Below, piece after piece: positions 55,552-64,000 of a DNA stretch of 64,000 nt. Below the pieces are notes generated by a model. That model ran no database searches, was not told the origin of the DNA, and saw only the letters and a program-made list of their open reading frames with translations. Source of the DNA: Erodium maritimum (lineage: Eukaryota > Streptophyta > Magnoliopsida > Geraniales > Geraniaceae); assembly GCA_963921825.1 (NCBI GenBank), contig OY997595.1, positions 15,865,228-15,929,227 on the forward strand, given 5' to 3'. The position numbers and the translations under genes were made by a program. Numbering within the stretch: the stretch's first letter is position 1; each line of letters begins with the position of its first letter.

Positions 55552-56257
55552 TAGGGGTGAGCATAGGTCGGGTTGGCAGTTTTTATTCAAATTTAGGACT
55601 GGTCCGTTATGTATCGGTTTCTAATTTTAAGGACCAAGACCGATCCGTTTGAATGTAGATTTGAGACCATTTGGACCATGGTATTAACGGGTCGATTCCG
55701 GTTTAAACCGGACCATCATTTTGAATTTGTAAAATTCCTAAAAAATTTAAATTAACCGAAGTCAAACATAAATTGAGCATGCAAAACTAACCTATTGGTG
55801 GAAAAATATTAAGTAATCAACAAGATTAACTCGAGAGCTAATCGAATAGGTCGCTTCTTAATGATATAAAATACATCATACCTATTGTATTGCTCTTAAC
55901 AAAGTACATCAAAAACTACAAATTTTGAACTTGAACTTGAATATTTCATCACACAATAGTATTTGATTACTTACCCGAAATATTGATCCTCCAGTGATTA
56001 AATCTTTAATCTTCAAATAAATAAAGGTTCACCTTGTTTTTTCTCTATATAAAATTCGAAGTTCACTTAAGGCATTGGGTGGCCCGGTTTTAAACAATTT
56101 TCAGATGGTATGGTCCATTGTCCGGTCAATAATATATCGGTTTAGGATTTTTTTAATCCTTGATCCAACCATAGTCCACGGATAAAAGACCGTGGTCTGT
56201 GGTTTGGACTGATTTTGATGGACAGATCGGTTCCCGGACAAAAATTTCTCATTCCTA
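55552..56257. mobile_element. hAT-type non-autonomous element (0.7 kb)
   Basis: The left end is TAGGGGTGAGCATAGG, and the right end reverse-complemented is TAGGAATGAGAA. The flanking 8-mers are gtgggtcc (55544-55551) and ataggtcc (56258-56265), 6 of 8 alike. Inverted subterminal motifs (gaccgatccg, ggtttaaaccgg, gttcccgga) are present. It is related in its left end to the larger element at 53607. Confidence 0.6.
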
Positions 56258-56265
56258 ATAGGTCC

Positions 56266-56689
56266 CATGCCATGCTCTTGGTAATGGACGTTCCTCTATA
56301 CTCAATCAAGATACTATGTTGCTTTCCCGATGCTATTTGGCGCGTGATAAATAATCAAACGCGAACGCGTGGAGTTAGTTGCTTCTCAGGATGTTTTTGA
56401 CTTTATTACACCTCGATTTGTTCAGTTTTTCACTTCTATTCACACGCCCAAAAGTCAAACGCGTTGTTCTTTCCGCGCGCCAAATTTCGCGACACATCTC
56501 GCAAGTCACAAATAGAACCGTGACCACCAACTACAAAATCATATATACAACTTTTTTTTAATCTAAATCATATTTAATGATCTAAAAGTCAAACAATTTA
56601 GACCATAATTAATGATCCAGTGTGATTGTTGATCCGAAAAAAAATTACAATCTCGATTATAAAAGCAAATAATTATTTGCTTAAATTCA
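56266..56689. other. Unassigned spacer
   Basis: Nothing recognised. Mixed composition with no open frame of note. Confidence 0.35.
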
Positions 56690-57421
56690 TCCTTAGCCGT
56701 TGTCCCTTTGAGATCTACGCTTCCTGTCGGCGACGTCATGGTCTCCGGCCATGGTCGTCGCCGGTAGGTCATCTTGTTCTACTACACCGTTTTTCCCGGC
56801 TTCAAACCCCACCCCCACCCCCCTCGTACCCCCCTTTTCCCCTCTACTCTCAAGGTCGGGCCGGCGTCGGATTTTCGTGTTCCGGTGTCTGTGTCTGTCT
56901 TCGACTGATGCTGTTTTGGTGCCAACGTACTCGCAAGGTGGGTCTGAGCGGTGGTGGGCAGCTCCGACGACTCGTCACGTTGCAGATCCGGCCTGAACGG
57001 TTACCTTTAGCGGGGATCTGGTGTTCGCGTTTTCTGGATTCCTCGGGTCAAGGTCCATTGTCAGACGGTGACGACTCTGATTACGCTAGGTTTTTTTCCT
57101 TTCGTTTTTACAGCTTTTTAATAACTGCACTTGGTGCAGATTGGGTGTGCACTAGTTGCACGTTTGGTGTGCACTTGTTGCACTATTTGGTGTGGCCGTT
57201 ATGTGGCACGGTTTGGTGTGCACTTTTGACGTGCACGTGTTTGTACGTTCTAGGGCGTCCTATGTACGTTCTAGTAGGGAGTTTCGGTAATATTGTATTA
57301 TAGGCTTTTAGTTTGGACTCTGTAATTTTATCGTTTGCTTGTGCGTTTTCATCAGATTGTACGTATATCGCTTTGATTGATATATAAAATTGATGTCTCT
57401 CGCTTTTCGTCAAAAAAAAAG
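56690..57421 (+). mobile_element. Possible short non-LTR retroelement (LINE-like 3' tail)
   Basis: The + strand reads from a GC-rich start (gtcatggtctccggccatgg; a basic, proline-rich frame) to a tail gatatataaaattgatgtct then cgcttttcgtcaaaaaaaaa. Such tails (subject to -GTCAAAA) are common at plant LINE 3' ends. There is an internal short repeat of ggtgtgcacttgttgcac at about 57128-57240. No TSD was found, so this is tentative. Confidence 0.35.
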
Positions 57422-58369
57422 ATATGTAATAAAGTGCATGCAATTGGTCCATTTAATTTGATGAATCAGTGTGACCTAACGCCGATGGCTTGTAGCCTAA
57501 ACGGGAAGTTACAATTGAATGTTTGAGAAAAATAGTAAGGTTGGATATCTGGCAAAACATTGGCGAGAGGATGAAGAAATTCAATGCTTGAACTTACTAG
57601 TTTCAGTTTCAATTGGTATCGGACTCATCCGCTTGGCTCCAATTCAAATATAACTTCTATTTTGTTCTGTAGCACCAAGTCAATGTCTATTGTACATGTT
57701 TGGTATTCATATGTACAAAGTTTGTATGTCAGTTTAAGTTCACAACAAATATGACATATAATTTTCAAAAAACTATGCATCAATTCTAATTCGTGTTATC
57801 TTGTACGTACTAATAAGTTGTTTGTGTTAATTATAAAGTTAAGCCGTTGCATTTATATACAAAGCTTAAGGAAAACATGTGGTCAAAACTTGTTGCTATT
57901 CGTTCAATATGTTTATAAATAGAATATTGAGGTATGCCAAACTCATCTTTAGACATGGGCTAGGTTTCAGTTGCGAATACACAAAACGAAATATAATGTT
58001 CATGGACGAAAAAGTTAGGAGGAAAAAGTGTTATTGGATAAATGGGTGCTGGTTTGAACTATTGTCTTTTATAATTAGTGGTATAATCAAGTAACTAGAA
58101 CTGAAGAACCATGTTATATCCCTGGCATTTTTCTTTTTCTATTTAGAAGCAAATATGGGTTCTTTTGGGTTTGTCTCTACGCCTATTGTACATGTTTGGT
58201 ATTCATATTCTAGTGGAGAATGGTCTGGCCACCATCCAAGCCCACCAAGGTGGTGATCCTTGACGATAAGGATAGGGCCGTCATCCTAGTCCCGACCGTA
58301 ACGGTTCTAGGCGCAAATTAATAAGCTCACAATCTCACCGTAAGAGATTCTGAAAAGAATAATTGATTT
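57422..58369. other. Unassigned AT-rich region
   Basis: No gene, repeat array or transposon end recognised. Confidence 0.35.
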
Positions 58370-58384
58370 TTTGAGGGAAATGTG

Positions 58385-58759
58385 CACTGTTCTAAAAATC
58401 CCGACTGGGCGCCGCCTAGGCGGCCGCCTACGCCTAGCCGACCCGCCTAGCCGCCTAGGTGATTACAACAATTTTGCGTAGTGTACTGACTCAATTAAAA
58501 TAATTAGATGGTTATGGTGTTGGTGATATTAGGAGTTTTGCTTCTGAATTGTTTGATATTATTTTTTAGGTATTTTAGATATTAGTTACCATTTTTAATA
58601 TAATTAAATTCATATTTCATTTCTATATATAATATTATATCTATTAAAAATAAAAAAAATACAAATCCGATTAGTCCCCGATTAATACCCGTCTAGTCCC
58701 CGATTAATCCCCGAAGGACCTAGCCTCCCGACTAGCGCCTAGCGACTTTTAGAACCTTG
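58385..58759. mobile_element. hAT-type MITE (375 bp), copy 2
   Basis: Starts CACTGTTCTAAAAATCCC and ends, reverse-complemented, CAAGGTTCTAAAAGTCGC. The TSD gaaatgtg is exact at 58377-58384 and 58760-58767. The ends carry gcctaggcgg-type GC-rich repeats next to an AT-rich centre. It shares terminal sequence with the MITE at 41484. Confidence 0.75.
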
Positions 58760-59329
58760 GAAATGTGTAATTGTATTAAAATTTATACAAGATATTGATG
58801 TGTGTCTGGAAACATGCTCCCATATCACTAATAAAGTCAGATAGAACGAGCAATGACTCACTGAATCTTTTACCACTATAACCGTCACAGACAGTTTTTG
58901 AAAGTTATATAGGCAAGGACAGAATACGAAGAGGGGGAAGGGGGTGTCGGAAATCTAGGATCTCAATGACAGTGATGGTACGAGGCAAATCATCTACATA
59001 GGACCACTCCCAGAGCCAGTCCCCGATGTTTCTCTTGCCTCTCATTCCTCCTGCCGGGACTGCTTCCCCGCCATGACCTGTTCCTCCCGAGGTGCTCCAG
59101 TAGCTGACCTCTTAAGTGCTTCATTCCCCTCTCTAGCTACCGTAGAGGGTGCCGAGGCTATAATATCCTCTCTCACTAGGCCTCCACACTGTGCACCATT
59201 GACCTTACCAGAGGACGAAGGTGGGGCTTCTAATATCGAGCCGACATGGGGTTGAACAACTTCCAGGAGGTTCATATCGCGAGGCTCCAATCCATAAGGC
59301 ACAGAGCTCAGAGTAACATGTAGGGGTCT

Positions 59330-60920
59330 ATCTACGGCCAAGGTGGCCCTAGGGTTTGCATCTTTGGGAGTAGGTGACCGATCCACCTATCCCCCATCTG
59401 TCGCATATGCCTTAATCTTCTTGTCCCTATGATACTCCAGCATAGAAGTGTCAAATCTCGAGGGGGGGGGGGGGGGGGGGGGGCTTTGACTACCCATGTG
59501 CACTCCTTCAAGTCATGGCCGAGTATACCAAAATTATAAGAGAAGCTCAGAAGCTTGGAATATGTGAGTTTAATGTGGATTGGCACAGGGGACTCCTTGA
59601 ACCGAAGATGAGGCCCCTCCGAAGCAACCTCTCAATGAGATGCAAAAAACGAACCTTTACTGTGCCCCCTAGTACATGCCCCACTTATCAAATGAGACCT
59701 CCACACATGCCCCTAGAGCATCCCAGATAGAGGTACCCGTCTCTCTTATCCTTACCAGAGGAGGCAAACCCCTGACATGCACCCACAATTACTCGGTTAA
59801 GGACCGGTATCTCTCTAGCGCACAGATCTAGATCCCTTAGCAGCAGAGCCCGTACGTCGAAGCACCAGGGATCATTGCCTCGCACCCACGCCCAGGCCTC
59901 AAAGGACCGGAAGTAGAAGCTAAAGAGTCCCGACCCTAGGTCCTTAATCACTAGCCCCTCATCCGCCTTCCCCCATGCATTCGTAATGATCCGTAGGAGA
60001 GTTTCCTTCCGAGGAGTCTTTGAAGACCACAACTTTCCCATCATACCCCATTGCTGACGCGCAATGGTCGTCGATGTTGTCCGGAAAGACGGGACAAACA
60101 CCTCGACTTCCGCCTCCTCCTCCAATGAATAGGACGAAAGACCATTTTGTAGACCTTGAATCTCCGAGGTCAAGTCAGCCGCTGGTGGAGGAAACTCCTC
60201 TGTCACCAAGTTCATCAATCGATCCCTCGTCATACCTTTCGGCGTGACAAGGCATACCGAGATAAGCAAAATCTTATCCTTGGCAGGGAGGCAACGTCCT
60301 AGACGTAGAGCCACCACCGCCGACCTAGGAAGTTCCTCCATCGGGGCCTTTCCTTTGGCCGGGTCTCACTGCAGTGGCGTTGCCCTAAGAGGGCTAGAGA
60401 TCGGTGTATTCACCGCTTTAACCCATACACCCGTAGTGGGGGGAGGCGGGTTATGCTCATGATGCAGTGGTGAGAAAACCCTAGCCCCCGCACCGCTTTA
60501 GTGAGGATCCGACGGCGACGAAACCCTAGTGACCACGCCACCCTGTTGGGGAACAGTCAGAGCGAGGTCATGACTGAGTTGGGGGGTCGGTGAATAGGGT
60601 CGCTTGGTAACCAGCCTTCCACGTCTTGGTTTTACGATCGAAGCCGGGGAAGTTGGTCTCATTGAGAAAGAGATCCCATCTGAGACTTCTCCTAGAGGAA
60701 GGAGATTCGAAATATCCACCACATACGGCGAAGCAAAGGGAGCCCTAGTCGTCTTAGGTTTTCTCCTCTGGCGACTCTTCTCCCCTACATCGTGAGCGGT
60801 TTGTAGGGGACATGGTAAAGCCAGAAGTGCAGCCTCAGTAGGAGCGACGAAAGGAAGAACGGCTGCGGGAACCACCGTAGAAGGCGTGTTGACAGCGGAG
60901 GGTGTAGAGGAGAGCACCAT
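59330..60920 (-). pseudogene. LINE ORF1-type protein (DUF4283 plus degenerate CCHC knuckle)
   Basis: On the - strand, a Pro/Ser/Thr-rich N-terminus (MVLSSTPSAVNTPSTVVPAA) leads into AKGKAPMEELPRSAVV and a DUF4283-like domain (ARQQWGMMGKLWSS; GSGLFSFYFRSFEAWAWV; WCFDVRALLL), then a zinc-knuckle region reading SYNFGILGHDLKEC. The first two Cys of the CCHC motif are replaced by Ser and Phe, so the knuckle is broken. A TGA lies just before DPAKGKAP (about 60370), and the frame changes after 59688. ORF1 proteins of this type bind LINE RNA. Confidence 0.6.
59462..59483. repeat. G22 homopolymer
   Basis: Twenty-two consecutive G (poly-Pro coding on the - strand, APPPPPPP) in the LINE-like copy B. 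Confidence 0.9.
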
Positions 60921-60993
60921 AGCTTAGTCGGCTAGGGCTAGGAGAGAATCTCAAAAGTTGAGAGAGTTTTTACGTTATTGATCAAAGTTTGTT

Positions 60994-62012
60994 TTTTGAG
61001 CGAAAGTTGAAATTGTATTAAATTTATATCAGACATTGATGTGCGCCAGGGAACATGCTCACAGACCACTAATAAAGTCAGATAGATTGAGCAATGGCTC
61101 ACTGAACATTTTACCACTATAACCGTCGCAAACGGTTTTTGAAAGCCTTATAGGCAAGGATAGAATACGAAGAAGGGGAAGGGGGTGCCGCAAATCTAAG
61201 ATCTCAACACGATGATGGTGGGAGGCAAAGCAACTACGTGGGACCCCTCCTAAGACCAGTCCCCGATGCTCCCATCCCTAGAGAAATCTTCGATTCTCTG
61301 TTCGGTAGGCATTGATCCTGAAAAGACAAACTCAAATAAAATAAAAAAGACTCTTCCGATTAGCCAGATCCATAATCATGAAAGGGGTCGAGCTAGTTGC
61401 AGCGGTGGAGGCTAGGGAGAAGGACGCACTGACTGCGGCTGTAGATCTGACGACGACGACTTCAGGGACGACTCTAGAGATGACGGCAACATCCGAGACA
61501 GTGGCGACGTCAGTAGGGACGGTGGCGGCTTCCAGGATGGCGGCGGAAGTATCAGGGACGACAGCTGTAGAGACGAAAACCCCCAGGGTGGCGGGTTCAG
61601 AGGTGCTTCAGGAGCGGAGGCGGTGGTTGTAGAGATATCGGCGACGTCAAGCGGCTTGAAGGATGGTTGAAGCCAAGGTGAGCATGACGACAACCAGGAT
61701 CGGGAGATGCGTCGGTGGTGGCGGGGGGAGACCACGGCGCGATGGCTAGCGGCGGCTCGAGAGGAACCCTGGCAAAGAAAACTCTCGCAGGACCCACCGC
61801 CAAGGGCGACACGAGCGAAACCCTAACACGAAGAACCTTCACAGGATCCCTAAGAATAGTGCAATGGAGAGGGTGTGAAGGGGAGAGAATCATAACCATG
61901 GCATAGGCCATTGTAAAAACCATGGCCATAGCCATGACTTTTGGTTGTTGCGGTAGAGAAGCCTCTCCTAGGGTTTAGAGAGAGAGCCCGGTAAATTAAA
62001 GATACATTTACA
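60994..62012 (-). mobile_element. LINE-like copy A (about 1.0 kb) with a 17-bp TSD
   Basis: The flanks attgatcaaagtttgtt (60977-60993) and attgatctaagtttgtt (62013-62029) match at 16/17 positions, as expected of target-primed insertion. On the - strand it reads leader (ctctctctctaaaccctagg), a short ORF1-like start (62-61.6 kb), a Gly/Ser/Val-rich part, then the 3' region 61275-61013 shared with copy B, and the tail cgctcaaaa. It lacks the DUF4283 domain and any polymerase, so it is a deleted, non-autonomous form. It is related to the relic at 12.9-13.4 kb. Confidence 0.65.
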
Positions 62013-62095
62013 ATTGATCTAAGTTTGTTAGTTCTTTACAATAATGGAATGGATAATAAAAGAATAATTGTTTAATAAATATCGAAGACATATAT

Positions 62096-62400
62096 TGTTA
62101 ACGTGTGTCTCACATCAGATTTGTGTGGATAAAGATATTAAAGCTTTCATATATCAGCTTGATTTTTTGGGTTAAAATATGCTTTGATATGGTAACAAAC
62201 CTGGTTGAGGCTTTGTTAAAAAAAGGAACCTCTTCTCGGTGTCCGAATATGCAACGTGCGAGACACACACGTAAGGGAGGGGGGGGGGGGGGGGTTAAAG
62301 TATGTGTTCCACACCAGAAATATGTGGATGTATTGGCCACATCAATAAATATATTGATGTCTCTACCTATCAGCTTGATAGCAATAATCACAACATATAC
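62096..62400 (+). mobile_element. TRIM-like mini retrotransposon (tentative)
   Basis: Two related segments of about 95-105 bp in direct orientation: tgttaacgtgtgtctcacat...atatcagcttgat (62096-62189) and gttaaagtatgtgttccaca...ctatcagcttgat (62293-62400). Right after the first is tggtaacaaacc (62190), a degenerate match to the initiator-Met tRNA primer site. Right before the second is a purine run (gggagg plus G16) like a polypurine tract. Together these resemble a TRIM: LTR, PBS, PPT, LTR without coding capacity. No TSD was resolved. Confidence 0.45.
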
Positions 62401-62578
62401 AAATAGTAGTGTTTGTTACAGTCAAATTCAAAACTAACTATATCTAGAGTTCTACAACGGAAAATGCTCTCCCTCAAGCTTCATCAACGCTGGAACAAGG
62501 AATGATGAACGAGAAGTCGTCACAGAGGAGGAGGCAGGAGCGGGTGTCCTTCTCTCCTCATATAAAACCTATTGTCGG

Positions 62579-63350
62579 TTGTTTCCACAAGTTGTTGAAG
62601 TTGTGATACCAAACAAAAAGGGCAGGAACATGGGTCAAGTTCCCTCGGTTAGGACTACGTCTAGTGGCCCTACTTTTGATCGGCGTAGGCCACGACGTCA
62701 TCTGCAAGAGAAGGGAGAATCTGATGGTATGGAACATTCAGGTAATCGAGTGGCGTCTCAGAGCGTTTGCAGGGGTGCTCTGCAAGTTGCGAAGACCGAG
62801 ACGTTGCCGATCGTTTTCTGGGGAGATTGTAGAGACAAGAAAATGTCGTTCCACAAAGTTTCATTTATGTGAAGAAGAGGTTTTCATTTGTAATTTACCG
62901 TGTGACACTTCGACGGATTGGTTTCGAAATGTATTCGGAGAATTTGGAGAGATTCTAACTTTATCTGTTTTGCTCCAACATAATCGCAAAGGGAACTTTT
63001 TCGCTTTTTTCGGTACAGTTCGAAGGACGGGGAAACCAGGGTATCTCTAGCCTAAATGGCTTCAAAATCAATGGCTTTACTCTATTTGTGGGCATTTTTC
63101 GGCGCCGAAAAGCTTCGTCGGAGCCGAGGACCCTGAAATAGAGCTTGGGTGAGGTTGCTAAGAGAGACAACGATCCCTTCATGGGTGATGCTAGTGTGTC
63201 AACGAGCGAAGGGGCATCTCACCTGGATGGACTTCTTAACGGAGACTCATCGGCTGACAAATACCACGTGGTTGACTGGTGTCACGAGCATAGCTATAGG
63301 GGTCAGCATGAAGGGACAGAGCACAAAGACAACATCGACAGGTGATGTGT
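62579..63350 (+). pseudogene. RRM-type LINE ORF1 relic
   Basis: The + strand frame at 62664-63050 contains VFICNLPCDTSTDWFRNVFG, EFGEILTLSVLLQHNRKGNF and FAFFGTVR, which follow the RNA-recognition-motif pattern (RNP2-like VFICNLP, RNP1-like KGNFFAFF). It continues after a frame change with NGFTLFVG-type sequence. Some plant LINEs carry an RRM in ORF1. No polymerase is linked to it on this strand. Confidence 0.45.
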
Positions 63351-63596
63351 GACAGTTATGGCAGACGGTAGAACAGAGGAGATATGAGAGAACCCTAAAG
63401 GCCAAATTTGATATATTTTTAGTTTTTATTTTTATTTTTTATGGTTGTTCTTTTCTTAATTGTCCTTTATTATTTGAAAATATTTATTTTGTTTTATCAA
63501 ATTATTCATTAACCTTATTTTTTAAATTATTTGTTCAATGTTAGTTTCTTTTAATTTCTAAATTGTTTGTTTTTGAACGAGTGTTGCGAAGTTTTG

Positions 63597-64000
63597 TTAT
63601 AAATCAGAGTTCACGATACACTGGAGTGCGTCAGGTACATGACCTGACCATTGAAGAACATGCATTGAACGGGCCTCCCTGGCAAGCCAATGTGATGCTT
63701 TATTCGCAGTTCTTTTCACAAATTGAAGGGTAGTCCCTTCTTGTTGAGAAATAAGCTCCCGAATATCCCTAATAAATGTCTTAATGGGCGATACTGGCGG
63801 GTCTCCCTTAGCTATTAAATTAGGAAGAATCTGGGCATCCCAGCAGATAATGATATTAGGCCCCAGGTTTGAAGCATTTTTCAGAGTTGTCGCCAAAGCA
63901 CAAGTTTCGACCATCAGTGGTTCCCATATCCATGGAAGAATTCTATTTGCGACCAACTTGACTGATCCAGTATGGTCCCTAGCAATGAGACCCCATGCCG
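63597..64000 (-). CDS. RNase H-like (RVT_3) C-terminal domain of a retroelement, partial at window edge
   Basis: An open - strand frame enters from the window's right edge and ends with TAA at 63597. Visible features: GLIARDHTGSVKLVAN at the start, an E/T residue region (VETCALATTLKNASNLGP), NIIICWDAQILPNLI (WDAQ in the usual ESD position), and LQFVKRTANKASHWLAREA, the conserved v-R-N-aD-LAr end of plant RNase H-like domains. The catalytic pattern looks weakened (D-A-Q). A LINE-type tail (cgttcaaaaacaaac) follows at about 63580-63565. The rest of the element lies outside the window. Confidence 0.6.
   Translation of the reverse strand, partial: AWGLIARDHTGSVKLVANRILPWIWEPLMVETCALATTLKNASNLGPNIIICWDAQILPNLIAKGDPPVSPIKTFIRDIRELISQQEGTTLQFVKRTANKASHWLAREARSMHVLQWSGHVPDALQCIVNSDL

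Larger units (their letters stand above)
58370..60976 (-). mobile_element. LINE-like copy B (ORF1 plus 3' region, no reverse transcriptase)
   Basis: On the - strand it runs from about 60970 (leader gagattctctcctagccc) through an ORF1 to a 3' region (59030-58768) and an A-rich tail (ctcaaaaaatc, about 58370). The tail is interrupted by a hAT MITE. The 3' region matches 61275-61013 of copy A. The endonuclease and reverse transcriptase are absent, so the copy is internally deleted or a non-autonomous derivative. Boundaries are approximate. Confidence 0.55.

Noticed and set aside
56626-57303. 225-codon + strand frame
   Set aside because: No ordered domain; composition and the downstream A-tail suit a non-LTR retroelement leader or tail better than a host gene.
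63145-63352. Two short + strand frames after the RRM relic
   Set aside because: Overlapping frames of a decayed ORF1 tail; no independent gene support.

Overview
This window looks like nuclear DNA from a eudicot plant. The evidence is spliced genes with GT-AG introns, plant-only gene families (clade III glutamate receptor-like channels, a class IV HD-ZIP factor) and plant transposon families (CACTA, PIF/Harbinger, hAT, MULE, LTR and LINE types). The species cannot be named from the sequence.

Genic half (about 1-25 kb). Two clade III glutamate-receptor-like genes lie head to tail on the + strand: a GLR3.7-like gene (1236-4927) and a GLR3.4/3.5-like gene (7514-11343). They share the same six-exon layout, including a 32-nt microexon. 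A small membrane-protein gene of the TMEM97/EXPERA family follows at 18912-20336 (+). A ten-exon HD-ZIP IV gene of the HDG2 type lies on the - strand (21077-24377). As I recall the Arabidopsis order, GLR3.4 - TMEM97-like - HDG2 matches At1g05200-At1g05230, and the GLR3.7/GLR3.5 pair matches At2g32390-At2g32400. This would therefore be a conserved block, loosened here by transposon insertions. Between GLR3.4 and the TMEM97 gene sit a LINE-like relic, a 3.1 kb solo LTR inside it, and a 1.9 kb MULE-type element that carries a broken WD40 (WDR5-like) gene fragment and ends about 130 bp before the TMEM97 start codon.

Transposon half (about 26.5-64 kb). The main structure is a nest of elements whose boundaries I could place from terminal repeats and target-site duplications (TSDs). 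A PIF/Harbinger element (26586-46736, TSD TTA) was entered by two solo LTRs (26816-29347, TSD ATAAC; 30573-46231, TSD GGTCT). The second solo LTR was entered by a 12.5 kb CACTA element (31678-44204, TSD GTG), which was itself entered by a 133-bp hAT MITE (41484-41616, 8-bp TSD). A second, decayed Harbinger copy (about 49123-55151) holds another solo LTR (49790-52561, TSD CTTTT) and a 1.5 kb hAT element (53607-55126, TSD ACATTACC). The last 8 kb holds short LINE-like copies with a DUF4283-type ORF1, further MITEs, a TRIM-like element, an RRM-type ORF1 relic, and a partial RNase H-like coding end that runs off the window.

The most unusual structure is inside the CACTA element. Two inverted copies (about 540 bp each) of a promoter-like module flank the Tnp2 transposase gene. 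One faces the TnpA-type gene on the - strand. The other faces three small, mutually related proteins of unknown function on the + strand. The four solo LTRs belong to one family, but each carries different minisatellites in its variable regions, and all keep a short palindrome near the 3' end.
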